In this document: one piece after another, positions 9,307-19,091 of the stretch
Layout of the letters: each line of letters begins with the position of its first letter
Position numbering within the stretch: the stretch's first letter is position 1
NCBI RefSeq assembly: GCF_026151205.1
Contig: NC_087081.1
Coordinates: 1,299,386 to 1,359,385 of the forward strand
DNA: 60,000 bases
Source of the DNA: Bolinopsis microptera
Taxonomy: Eukaryota; Ctenophora; Tentaculata; Lobata; Bolinopsidae
Direction of reading: 5' to 3'
Made by a program: the position numbers and the translations under genes
The notes under the pieces: model-generated
Told to the model about the DNA's origin: nothing
Database searches by the model: none
The model's input: only the letters and a program-made list of their open reading frames with translations

Positions 9307-10815
9307 TTAAACCACATCTATTGTGACATCAGTAGAAACCGACACGCCCATTTGGTCGAACTCGCACCTGTACGTGCCGCTATCCTCGTGTTTGGGGTGT
9401 GCGAATATCAGCTGGTAATTCCCTGCAAGTATTTGAATATTTATTAATTAACTATTTAATTTTAGATTCATAGCTTTGAGCTTATATAAGTGCTGTTAGT
9501 GTTAGTGTTTCAAAAGTTGTAAATCCGTACACGCTGATACGTTATGACTATGAGTCACAGCTCATTTTGACGGATTTTACTCGTCTAAATTTCTACGAAG
9601 TAGCGCGTGCCGGGCTAGTCCATTAACAATTATGGTCAACAGCTCATTAATTAAACTACTTACCAACATTTAACCAAGGCCAAGTTATAAAAAACTACGT
9701 TATTTACGGTAAATTTTACCTGCGCCTTTTTTAATGTACATGCCGCTGTGAGAGTCATCATCTAGCTTCACTTCTCCGTCAGCTGTTACTTTGTACCAGT
9801 TAATGTTGTCCGGATTTTTGGGATCGTCCAGTTTTACCTGGTGTTTATAGAACTATAGAAGTTTTACATTTACAAAAGGTAAAAAACTGAATACCTTAAC
9901 TGAATAATGAATATCGGTTCCTATAAGTAAATCTGCACGTAGTCGTTAATATATAAAATCTTAATGAATTATTATCAGGTTATTAATATTACTAAATTGG
10001 TTACCTGGGGACCTCAGGCTATCATGTTCATAAACATAGAATAGAGATTAGGCGGAATGACAGGCTGAGCGCGGCCCAGTAATAAATTGGGTGCATTTAA
10101 AGTATCACTTTCTGCATCTTTTACAATGCAGCAATTACATAAATTTGGCAAATTATCGCTCATATACAAAGCGTATTGAAATTATATTGTAAAATGTATT
10201 TGTTCACCTACCTTAACCATGTCGACATCACATTTTATTTTAAGTATTTTTCCTGCTTTCTGAGGCCTCATCAGACTTGCTTTATTAGTTATCCTGAGAC
10301 TTACTGAGCCATCCAGTAGCTCAATCTTCAGGTCAAACTGGCACTTGGAGGTCTTTCCATCTTGGTCGATGAATATTGACCCTACATACACGCCAGCATC
10401 TTCTGGATCAAAATCTCTGTGGGAGAAGTCCGAAGTTAAAAATAGAAAATTAATTCTAAATACTTTCAAACTAGTTCCAACACATGGCTGATTGACCGCT
10501 GATGGATATTGGATTTGATCATATTATGATAAATGATAATCATGCATCTTCATTCAGGGACAAACATTGTATTTAAACGAATAGTTATTAGTTAGAATAT
10601 GTTACTAGTACTACAGCCATTGAAAGTATATAGTCGTTCCAGATAACTCTCATGTTCATTATTTCATTTTCATGACACCCTGTAATTAATGTATACCTGA
10701 TGATGAAACCCCTCATTTTATCAGTGCCATCTTCATCAGGATTCCAGGGTTCATTGTTCCTGGTCCAGGTGATACGAGTATCCTTTTTAAAGGTTTTCTT
10801 TGATTCTCCGCGAAG
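9307..10815 (-). CDS. Two-domain immunoglobulin-like protein, four exons, 5' incomplete
   Basis: Minus-strand exons 10815-10697, 10416-10212, 9837-9720 and 9422-9307 have canonical acceptors (TTTTCAG, CCCACAG, CACCAG, TTGCAG) and donors (GTATAC, GTAGGT, GTAAAA), and their phases agree throughout. They give 185 residues before the stop. Domain 1 has the tryptophan strand (ITWTRN) and the F-strand signature DFDPEDAGVYVG. Domain 2 has KIKCDVDMV, INWYKV and DSGTYRCEF, the classic Cys...Trp...DxGxYxC pattern of an I-set/V-like Ig fold. The first exon starts inside domain 1, so at least a signal-peptide exon is missing upstream, where a large inverted repeat lies. The stop follows directly after the last beta strand, with no membrane anchor. 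Either the protein is secreted or a longer transcript splices on toward the lectin exons. Cell-surface or secreted recognition is the family-typical role; the ligand is unknown. Confidence 0.75.
9838..10211 (-). other. Intron of the Ig-like gene
   Basis: This intron lies between the second and third recognised Ig exons. At 10011-10090 it holds a diverged copy of a short repeat (ACCTGGGGAC ... GAGCGCGGCCCAG) that recurs near 14807-14890. Nothing else is recognised. Confidence 0.4.
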
Positions 10816-10894
10816 CTGAAAATTTTATTAGAAATAATCGGGAACCTGCTCATTTCAATTTAAAAAGGCGACTTCCAAGCATTGTGATAAATAC

Positions 10895-12110
10895 TACTTC
10901 AGTAGCAGATGAGACAACTATAGAACTATGTTGCCTCAATAACAAAGGGATCAATGAGCATTGACGAGGAATGAAGATCGCTTTCACTTCGAAAAACTAG
11001 AAAGAAGTTAGAAATGAAGAACGCTTCCAGTTTCACTAAGACTCGAGCTAACAAGCTCATGTCACGTGGTGCATCATGGTACTCACGAAAACTGTAAATC
11101 TATGGAATCCGTTTCTTAAGTACAGTGTCGAAAATACTCGACACAAACCGAATAGTTAAGGATTTTCTAAAATGGTGATTTGTATTTGTAAGATCGTGTG
11201 ATTAGCATATATAATATATATACATACTATAATTCAATAGTAACAAGGAGCAACATTTTTCTTCCCAACATATTGGCAAGGAGAAACTGAAAGGGAAACT
11301 AATCTTTGTTGCATTGATTCCTGCTCTACCGGACCTCAATGTGGATCACCTGATATGCCACGTGACAAAAGCTTTTCAGCTCGGTAATTAGAATAACTGA
11401 AAGCATTCCTCTTATTAGCTTTTCGAAGTGAAAGTGATCCCCATTCCTTGTCGATGCAGCTCTAGACTGTGATTGACCCCATTCTGGCTTGGTTGGTCAA
11501 TAGTGGAAGCTGATTGGTTTATTACTCTCACAAGCATAGTTGGTTCGTGCGCACTTAACGTACTTTTAAAACATAACGCACTTAACGTACGAAAACACGT
11601 AAAACGCACTTTTACCTACCCTCGCTGGGCCATTTGCGGTTTTTTCATTTTTGAATACACATGGTTCAAAACATCAGACAGTGTTATTTCCAAGATTTCA
11701 CATAAACTGTCATTGGTGAGCCTTACAGTAGCTATTTTTGGAATGCCAGTGTGCGTGAAACTATAAAATGTAATAGAAATAAATGTAATTTATTCGCTAT
11801 GTAATCTTTAAGAACGTTATTCATGTGTTTTAATTGTTTGTCTCTACAGTCTACAGAAAATGCTGGTGAATTCAACGGTAAACGTACTTAAACGCACTTT
11901 TAACGCACGAAATAATTCAAACGCACTTTACGTACTTTTCCCGAAAAATTGACGCACGAACCAACTATGCTCACAAGTGTTAAAACAATATGCGTCACCT
12001 CCTTACACTAGGATCCACATCTATTGATTCCTTTGTTACTGAGGCAGCATTCGTGTCTTGTCTGCTACTAAAGTTCAAACTGATCACAATAAACACTTGG
12101 AGCGTTGCCC
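10895..12110. repeat. Large imperfect inverted repeat
   Basis: The left arm (about 10895-11075) pairs with the reverse complement of about 11350-11460 plus 12005-12100. Matching pieces include GTAGCAG, CAATAACAAAGG, CTTTCACTTCGAAAA and TCACGTGG. The right arm is longer because a MITE and about 130 bp of extra DNA interrupt it. It is probably a decayed foldback transposon lying directly upstream of the first recognised Ig exon. Confidence 0.5.
11535..11969. mobile_element. 435-bp MITE with 8-bp target duplication
   Basis: Perfect 17-bp terminal inverted repeats (CATAGTTGGTTCGTGCG at the left) are flanked on both sides by CTCACAAG (11527-11534 and 11970-11977). An 8-bp duplication is the mark of hAT-type transposition. 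The subterminal regions carry several copies of AACGCACTT and ACGTACTT, which may be transposase-binding sites. There is no coding capacity. Confidence 0.85.
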
Positions 12111-13046
12111 TTTTGTCGAAGACCAATTAGTTTTTAATTGTTTAGTCTAAAAACTTCAACATCATACGGAAACTGAAAGTGTTTTGTGCCAAATATTTTG
12201 TAAATGGTCCCAGATACAGATGGCAAGATATAATAGCATCAATATTAGCTTAAGAAATAGATATCGAGTGTGAAACAGAAACCGATCTTATTGAATCTTA
12301 TCAGTTATCACGATACATGCACGGAGAGAAGTTGATTCAATTCGACATTTGGTCGGCTTCATTATAAGGTACTATAAAGTGTTAAGATTTGAGTTTATTC
12401 ATAATAAAGGAACAATGAACACATTTCTGCACTACACATTTTTACACTACACATTATCCTCGTCATCCAAATGCTTATCCAATTCAATGACACTACATCT
12501 TCCTTATCCGACTTATTGCAGTCATCAGTGCTCAACAGACTTCATTTCAGTCATAATGCTTTCATCATCAGAGTAATCATCTGTATACCTAGGATCTCCG
12601 TTTAGACTGGAAATCATATATTGGGGACTGTAAAATTATATTTCAGGATAATAACGTATTATGTGAACGTCCTTATTTTCTCTCCGAGAAGGTTTGTCTG
12701 ATTCCCGCTCACTCTTAACACTTAACAGGGGGAGGTAGACAAGCTGACTCAGCCGAGGATTTGGATTGTGGTTCTTTCTGCAGAACAACAGGGGATCGTG
12801 TTTCTGGCATGGGGCTTTGTTTTTCAGTATCTAGCCACATCAGTGACCGACCATTAAGAATCCCTTTGATCACTTGATCAGGCTAGAGATTTGACCACGT
12901 CGCCCAATCAGTGACGATTAATTGATGATATGGGGTCCCTCGCTCGAGTAGTTCAGCTCACTCACAAGCTTTGTTAACTTCGTCTGAGAAGCTCAATTGC
13001 AGATAGTATGTGAACCATAAGGGAACAATAACATACTGTAGATTAA
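12111..13046. other. Intergenic DNA, nothing recognised
   Basis: There is one orphan end of the ACGTAATATGTGAAC MITE family near 12650-12675. No exon or RNA gene is recognised. Confidence 0.4.
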
Positions 13047-13538
13047 CTGGCACCATTATTGTCTCAGCTACTTGCAATTTTGAGGTATTAGGGGACAGCA
13101 GTCTTATAACAGTTACACAAATATGTATGTGCTCAAAACGTCAAACAATGGTCTGATCAATTCCTGAATACCAACAGTTTCAAGGTTAAGAACAATAGAC
13201 TTCCAAATGACGAATTGTTACATGTTCTGATGTAGCACGTTCTGACAGTGACACGTGTCGTGTCACGTGACACGCCTGTAGCTATCGATATTCTAGAAGA
13301 CGCGTGAGAACGCAGCGCCTATAAATATCTGCTCCAGCGGTCAGGTAGCGGACTGCTACTAGCGGTGTGTGCGTTACTCAGTTGCCGGTTTACTGGCCCA
13401 TTCTTCTTCAGGTCTTATAGTGTCATGCCATGAGATTCAATTCACTTAGAATCCTTTGATCACTGATCCATGGTTTGATAATCAGCCTTGACTTTCCTTG
13501 TGTTCATACAGTTTTGTTCTATCAAGCAGTTAGGTTTC
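13047..13538 (+). repeat. Duplicated promoter/leader block, copy 1
   Basis: This block aligns with 30802-31306. Shared pieces include ACTTGCAATTTTGAG, CAAATATGTATGTGCTCAAA, CTCAGTTGCCGG, CCATGGTTTGATAATCA and TTGACTTTCCTTGTGTTC, with small indels. It covers upstream DNA, TATA box, start region and 5' UTR of the acidic-protein gene. Confidence 0.8.
13320..13327 (+). promoter_or_regulatory. TATA box of the acidic repeat protein gene
   Basis: TATAAATA is followed about 45 bases later by GTGTGTGCGTTACTCAGTTG, an initiator-like stretch that is conserved in the second promoter copy near 31100. The implied 5' UTR is about 220 bases. Confidence 0.6.
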
Positions 13539-13591
13539 GTTTTCTATAAATTACTGTTAATTTAACACTTACAATTATCAAGATAATCAAA

Positions 13592-14150
13592 ATGAAATTC
13601 TTCCTCATCGCTATCCTTATGGGCCTGATGGTTGTTGGAATCCGTAAGTTAATTAAACTATATAATTCAATATGTTGATAATAATTATACACTTTTACTG
13701 GTATTTTCTAATTAATATATTGATTGCGAATGTTTTTTAAAGAGGAGGTATTAGACACTTCTACTGAAGACCAGGATAAATCAATGTGGATAACTGCAAT
13801 ACAAATTATTACCATGAACCTTATTGATTTCAGGCTCAGAAGGTGAAGATGCTGGAGGTGAAGATGCTGGAGGTGAAGATGCTGGAGGTGAAGATGCTGG
13901 AGGTGAAGATGCTGGAGGTGAAGATGCTGGAGGTGAAGATGCTGGAGGTGAAGATGCTGGAGGTGAAGGTCATGACGATGACAGTCATGACGATGACAGT
14001 CATGACGATGACAGTCATGACGATGACAGTAATGACGATGACAGTCATGACGATGACAGTAATGACGATGATAGCCATGATGATGACAGTAGTGCACTTA
14101 GCATGTCCATCGCTGTAGTTCCTCTTCTCACGGCTTTCCTTCGGTTATAA
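13592..14150 (+). CDS. Small secreted acidic repeat protein with GPI-type tail
   Basis: Two exons, 13592-13643 and 13834-14150, are joined in phase 1 (donor GTAAGTT, acceptor ATTTCAG) and give 122 residues. Residues 1-18 form a signal peptide (MKFFLIAILMGLMVVG). Residues 22-61 are eight EDAGG repeats and residues 64-103 are eight HDDDS/NDDDS repeats. The last 17-19 residues are hydrophobic after Ser-Ser-Ala, as expected of a GPI-anchor signal. The mature chain would be extremely acidic and His/Asp-rich, suited to binding divalent metal or calcium or to shielding a surface; this is inference. Both repeat blocks are perfect 15-bp tandem arrays at DNA level, so copy number is likely to vary. The strong TATA box and the duplicated promoter suggest a small gene family. 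I recognise no named homologue. Confidence 0.7.
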
Positions 14151-14481
14151 GGTGTGTTATTGATCGATTCATGACCATTTTTCTTTTAGCCTTGAAAGTT
14201 AAAAACTATGTAATCAATATATTTAATTAATTAATATTGATAAAGTAGCCATTCCTATGTTTTTCAGAATCTCAACTCGATCGAAATCACGAAAAACATG
14301 CCACTCTGACTTAGCAAAGAATCTTAGAAGCCTTGGAGATATTTTTTCAAGAAGGAACTCCTTTATATTTTAATGATGCTTATTGCAACATCATTTCGAA
14401 TGCCGTGATTGAAATAAGAAACTGAATCAAACGACACGCTTTCTTTATAATTTTAGAATTTTGAATCATTGTCAGTTATGT

Positions 14482-14487
14482 AATAAA
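14482..14487 (+). terminator. Polyadenylation signal of the acidic protein gene
   Basis: AATAAA lies 330 bases after the stop. A possible 3' UTR intron lies between GGTGTG just after the stop (from 14152) and TTTTTCAG (to about 14267). Confidence 0.45.
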
Positions 14488-14639
14488 CCGTTAGCATAGA
14501 ATGTTTATCTTATATTTTGTTTTTAAAGTTACATTTTCTTGTAAAAAGTCATACCTTAGCTCTTTTGGACTCAAAAATATTCTTCCGAGAAACAATAATT
14601 GCCCACAAATACAATAGTTTTAAAATTTGTTGTTCATGA

Positions 14640-15370
14640 CTTTTGCTCTATAGAAAGCCATGCTGCCTAGGATCAAGAAGGACGTTTGTCAAAGAAAGAA
14701 AATTGCTTTTAATAATCCGTTTAACAAGAAATGCGGCCGCTTTTCTTTTGTGGATGGCCGCTCAATTTCCCGATCCGTGATGGCGTATTTATCATATTTC
14801 ATACAACCTGGGGACGGCTCAGTCTTTACTGTTTATATAAACATGCAAATATGGCGAAGTGACATGCCGACTGCCGAGCGCCGCCCAGTTAATATAATTC
14901 TATATTGAATTTGAAAATCGTGTATACTTCTATGTAACCATAATATGTTTATTGTTTATGCAACATGACACGGATCTGTGCAAAATAGTAATACTAACTC
15001 AAAATAATAATAATATGCTATTAATTAGTGCCTAGTGGGATACGTACATGATGAAATTAATAATGTACTTGGTTGGTTCAGCGCCGCGCGCCAACAATTA
15101 TATAATTCAGATTGTCACGCAAAATAACTTTGCGCAGGTAGTCACGTGGGCGATAACAGTGCTCGCAGGCACGTACGGTCGCGCGCACACTCGCACGGTC
15201 GCAAAGCTGGTACCATATTTAAAAAAAAACTCGATCGCTAACCCTTGTCCTTGACTCTTTTGTGCCTTCGGCACTTTGAGTCATGGATCGGGAAAAAATG
15301 GTCATGACTTAACAAGTAAGGGATATTGGTCTTAGTTTTCAACATCACTCTTTTTTTCTTAAATATTGGG
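14640..15370 (-). pseudogene. CR1-like reverse transcriptase relic, interrupted
   Basis: Two short minus-strand pieces, about 14640-14720 and 15300-15370, match the better-preserved relics at 20.2 and 25.0 kb. One corresponds to the GFR/QHGF region and the other to VPIFKK...RPISL of the RT. Between them sits about 570 bp with GC-rich stretches and an inverted TTTCCCGATCC motif at its ends, probably a later insertion. Confidence 0.5.
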
Positions 15371-16534
15371 ACAACATACTCAAATCATACAAGAAACTAC
15401 TCACCCGCCAAACCTGGACAATTTCCATAGAATTGTATCCTGCAATTGTATCTTGGCAATAATTTTGATAATTCACCTACAAATACACAAAGTTCAGATC
15501 TGTATTAAAGGTGGCCTAGTGACCCAATTGTTACGTCATGATCAAGTCCCTTTATATCTGAATAGCAGCTGTAGGATAGTCAAATGTATTTATCCGCATA
15601 ATTCGGTATTCTTTATAATATTGGATCTCTAGACAGAGTCTTTTATCCGGGCGAAATTGAGTGATTTCCATATAATATGAGCAATGAAACGAACTTCTTT
15701 GTAAAATTATTATTTTATTGAACACTAAAATCTGAGAAAATCAATAGTTAGGAATTCACAATATTTTAATTATAGAAGATGGGAAATCAAGTCAGGACTC
15801 AGATAACGGGTCTTCGATGATCAAATATTTATCAATACTTAAAATTCACACAAATAGACAATGATTACTTATTATTTTTGAACATTCGCATAAATTTTCT
15901 GTGAGCTATTATAGGAAATCATCTTGAAAGATATTAAATAAAAACACAAAAAGGAATAATAATGATACAAGAATAATTAACACATTGAAATTAAAATGAC
16001 ATTATTGAGATCAAATGTTACCCCAACTAAAATCTGTCATTGTTAAATTGTTCTTACTTTAGAAGTGGAACACAATACAATCATAATTCAAATTTTCTTT
16101 GGCTAACAGTAACTCTAAGATTTTCTGATTTGTCATGAATCTTTCAGTTAATTTCAACTTAATAATAGTCGGAAGTATAATTCAAAGTCTAACCGAAAGT
16201 CTGATTCCGAAAATTAGTTCTATCCTGCAATCACTCAACCGGGCAAGGATAAATATTTGTCACTTAATTACTCACAAAATCTAACATATAAATTTCCTGG
16301 AAACGTACCTCCGAATTCCCTTGGGAAATAGATCATAAATGTTCTAGTTTGTAGTAAATGCCACATTGCTCCTTCATAAATGTTCTAGTTTGTAGTAAAT
16401 GCCACATTTAGCTATTAGTATTGGTGTGGAGGAGAGTTTAAGTTCATTAACGTCTTCTCTTCAGTTTCCTTAGCAGCATACCAACATGCTTCAAACTGAG
16501 GTTTCGTTAGATGGCGCCTTCTCATCAGGTATTA
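15371..16534. other. AT-rich DNA with a short tandem duplication
   Basis: There is no gene. Two copies of a 34-bp segment (CATAAATGTTCTAGTTTGTA and on) lie at 16334-16367 and 16376-16409. Confidence 0.5.
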
Positions 16535-16910
16535 TTTCTCCGCTGTCTTTATCTACAGAGAATAAGTTATTAATATAACATGTCATTTTATTATTAATAT
16601 TATCTATCCATGACTCATTCAACAGGCGTTTTATCAGTATCATATTAGATTTTTAGAAAATACTATCTGTATAGTATTGTAAATATACCAAACTTAAATT
16701 AATAAAAACGGTAATTTAAAAAACCTGTAATGTGCCGGGAGTTCTGTAGTGAGATCATCTGGTTAGGCGGTGAATTTTTCTTGTCAGTTGTTTTTATTTC
16801 TTGGTTGTCACCTGCTGGAAATATATTTGATCAGGATTCCTCACTGTGAGTACTGGGTCCATTGCTTGAAAATTGATAAAATAGTGATAAATAATTAGTT
16901 GAGTAATTTT
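16535..16910. repeat. Dispersed repeat, copy 1
   Basis: About 370 bp nearly identical to 22015-22383, in direct orientation. It opens near TGTCTTTATCTACAGAG and ends near TAAATAATTAGTTGAGTAAT. It forms the left edge of the larger duplicated block that also carries the two receptor genes. Confidence 0.8.
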
Positions 16911-16983
16911 TAGTTAGTCAAGTAACTGTAACAGTGATAGTTGGTTGAATAATTGTTAGTTAGTAACTCGGTAATCTGCCGAT

Positions 16984-17336
16984 GCACATCTGGGGCACAC
17001 CTCGGGCACACCTGGGGCACAAACTCGGGCACACCTCGGGCACACCTCGGGCACACCTGGGGCACAAAGCACACCTCGGGCACACCTCGGGCAGAACCAC
17101 CTGGGGCACACCTGGGGCACACCTCGGGCACATCTCGGGCACATCTCGGGCAAAATTCGGGCATGGTAATTGGGAAACCTTGGGAAAAGAACCTGGGCAC
17201 ATCTCGGGCACACCTCGGGCACACCTCGGGCACACCTCGGGCAGAACCACCTGGGGCACACCTGGGGCACATCTCAGGCACACCTGGGGCACATCTCGGG
17301 CACATCTCGGGCAAAACCACCTGGGGCACGGTCATT
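16984..17336. repeat. 11-bp minisatellite CACACCTCGGG
   Basis: Variants of CACACCTCGGG/CACACCTGGGG are repeated about 30 times, broken around 17165-17197. The period is not a multiple of three and lacks stops, so all frames stay open. The ORFs here (repeating HTSGTPRAHLG) are by-products. Confidence 0.85.
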
Positions 17337-17622
17337 CGGGCAATATGAATTATTATTTATTACTATGATGATAGATATCATTATTTATATTACTTATATT
17401 GGTGACAGTATTAAACTATATGTATGAGCAATATAATTTTCAGGGACACAATTTTATTATTAAAAAAATGTATTTATTAACGAGCAATTGAAAAATACGA
17501 TTGATCTGTTCGTAATGTATCTAATAAATTTAATAGGTAAGCAATATTATATTATTAAAGTATCAATCGGAACATCTCATAACCATTAAAAACTATAAGT
17601 ATTACTGTAACTACAAAATAAA

Positions 17623-18429
17623 TCAGTATATCCTCTTGGGAGGGAGTGCTTCTCCTGAAGCGTGGAGTGTGCGAAGCACAGTTTGGTTCCGGTTGCAGAT
17701 ATCCCTGGCCACTGGTAGAAGGTTTTTAAGCGTGGGATTTATCAGCTGGAGGAGTCCATGTCGGAGAGAAGGTAGGTCAATCCTCGCTGCCTCTGCTATG
17801 CAGCGCTTCCTGCCGAAAAAGGACTCAGATATCCCCTCTGCAGCGAGTGCCTCCTTCTTCGTAGCACCATTCCGGACACGTGCCAGGATCCTGTCGTACT
17901 TTGAAACTTCTCCGTCGATGGTGAAGGTGCGGCTCGAACCAGGATAATGGGCCGGAACAGGACCGGTGGGAGCTGTAGCGGGAGCAGGAACAGGAGCGGC
18001 AGCCGGAACAGGAGCTGTAGCGGGAGCAGGAACAGTAGCCGGAGCTGGTACAGTAACCGGAGCCGGAGCGGGAGCGGGAACTGGAACATGTGCTGAGGTT
18101 ACCGGAACGACAGGTCGAGGGGGAGGAGGAGGAAGAACCAAAGGTGCTGTAGGAGCAGCAGGGGTGTGAGGGGGAGGGGGAGACGGTCTGACGACAGGAG
18201 AGGAGTGTGTATCGCAGGGGTCTATCGTAACCACTATCTGCGTACCGTCTGGCTCGTTACTCTGTCCACTTCTGACTGTTCGGATGCAGTGGGGGCAGGT
18301 GAGGGCTGGGATAACAGGAGAGTAGGAGGATCGTGGACACACTGTGTTGATGTGACCTCGTGCGCCACAATGACTGCAAGTTGGGGGAGGAATAGGTCGG
18401 GATAGTCGAAGTCCGGATCGTGTAGGCAT
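17623..18429 (-). CDS. Zinc-knuckle, Pro/Ala-rich, HTH-like protein of a TIR element
   Basis: 268 residues from ATG at 18429. Residues 18-31 form a CX2CX4HX4C zinc knuckle (C18, C21, H26, C31) in the context CSHCGARGHINTVC, and a second CPHC follows near residue 44. Residues about 79-165 are a Pro/Ala/Val linker built from PVPAPAT-type repeats. Residues about 170-225 (SKYDRILARVRNGATKKEAL and on) look like a helix-turn-helix, with an alanine-rich helix, a GISESFFGRKR turn/recognition helix and a further helical tail. Zinc knuckles bind single-stranded nucleic acid and HTHs bind DNA, so a nucleic-acid-binding transposon accessory protein is inferred. It lies inside a perfect inverted repeat, 200 bases from the right end. 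GC content is far higher than in the neighbours. It has no RT, integrase or DDE motif. A Gag-like protein is an alternative. Confidence 0.6.
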   Translation of the reverse strand: MPTRSGLRLSRPIPPPTCSHCGARGHINTVCPRSSYSPVIPALTCPHCIRTVRSGQSNEPDGTQIVVTIDPCDTHSSPVVRPSPPPPHTPAAPTAPLVLPPPPPRPVVPVTSAHVPVPAPAPAPVTVPAPATVPAPATAPVPAAAPVPAPATAPTGPVPAHYPGSSRTFTIDGEVSKYDRILARVRNGATKKEALAAEGISESFFGRKRCIAEAARIDLPSLRHGLLQLINPTLKNLLPVARDICNRNQTVLRTLHASGEALPPKRIY

Positions 18430-18499
18430 GATGAGTAGTAGTAGATATGTTGTGGTAGTAGAACGAAAACTGGAATGAGGAACCTATGTGATAACAACC

Positions 18500-18505
18500 T
18501 TTATA
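18500..18505 (-). promoter_or_regulatory. TATA box for the zinc-knuckle ORF
   Basis: On the minus strand GGGTATAAAGG lies about 70 bases upstream of the ATG and inside the element's right end, so the element appears to carry its own promoter. Confidence 0.5.
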
Positions 18506-18722
18506 CCCGAGGGTTTCGGGATCAGAGCTTGTTAATTCACGGTTCGGATCGCATTGATCGGCAGATTACCGAGTTACCAGTTAGTTAAATAACTGTAACT
18601 TACCTGTTGTGGATGTTATGTTCGAGGTCTGTAGTAGTAATAACTAATAGTGATAGTTTGTTGAATAATTGTTAGTTAGTTAAGTAACTGTAAGCCTATG
18701 GTAGTCGGGTGCCGCGCACGAC

Positions 18723-19088
18723 TAACCTGCTGTGCTAACCTGCTGTGCTAACCTGCTGTGCTAACCTGCTGTGCTAACCTGCTGTGCTAACCTGCTGTGC
18801 TAACCTGCTGTGCTAACCTGCTGTGATAACCTGCTGTGCTAACCTGCTGTGCTAACCTGCTGTGCTAACCTGTTGTGCTAACCTGCTGTGCTAACCTGCT
18901 GTGCTAACCTGCTGTGCTAACCTGCTGTGCTAACCTGCTGTGCTAACCTGCTGTGCTAACCTGCTGTGCTAACCTGCTGTGCTAACCTGCTGTGCTAACC
19001 TGCTGTGCTAACCTGCTGTGCTAACCTGCTGTGCTAACCTGCTGTGCTAACCTGCTGTGCTAACCTGCTGTGCTAACCTGCTGTGCTA
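18723..19088. repeat. 13-bp minisatellite AACCTGCTGTGCT, about 28 copies
   Basis: Nearly perfect 13-bp units with two single-base variants. The array abuts the 3' end of the first receptor gene: its first unit encodes that gene's last residues and stop. The second receptor copy has only about two units at 23862-23890. Confidence 0.95.
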
Positions 19089-19091
19089 AGA

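Larger units (their letters stand above)
16963..18577. mobile_element. TIR-bounded element carrying one zinc-knuckle/HTH ORF
   Basis: A perfect 21-bp inverted repeat (GTAACTCGGTAATCTGCCGA plus one base) lies at 16963-16983 and 18557-18577. Between the ends are an 11-bp minisatellite and a single 268-residue minus-strand ORF with its own TATA box. The flanks resemble each other (TTAGTTA on both sides) but no exact target duplication can be set. The second copy of the surrounding duplicated region, at 22.4-23.0 kb, lacks this segment, as expected for an insertion. No DDE/DDD transposase or RT is visible. Confidence 0.6.

Noticed and set aside
13708-14097. Minus-strand His/Leu repeat ORF opposite the acidic gene
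   Set aside because: Antisense of the EDAGG/HDDDS arrays; the plus frame has a signal peptide, splice sites and a tail.
16910-17427. Several overlapping ORFs on both strands
   Set aside because: Produced by the 11-bp minisatellite, which is open in all frames.
18723-19088. CRISPR or telomere-like array
   Set aside because: A 13-bp minisatellite without spacers and without a telomere unit.
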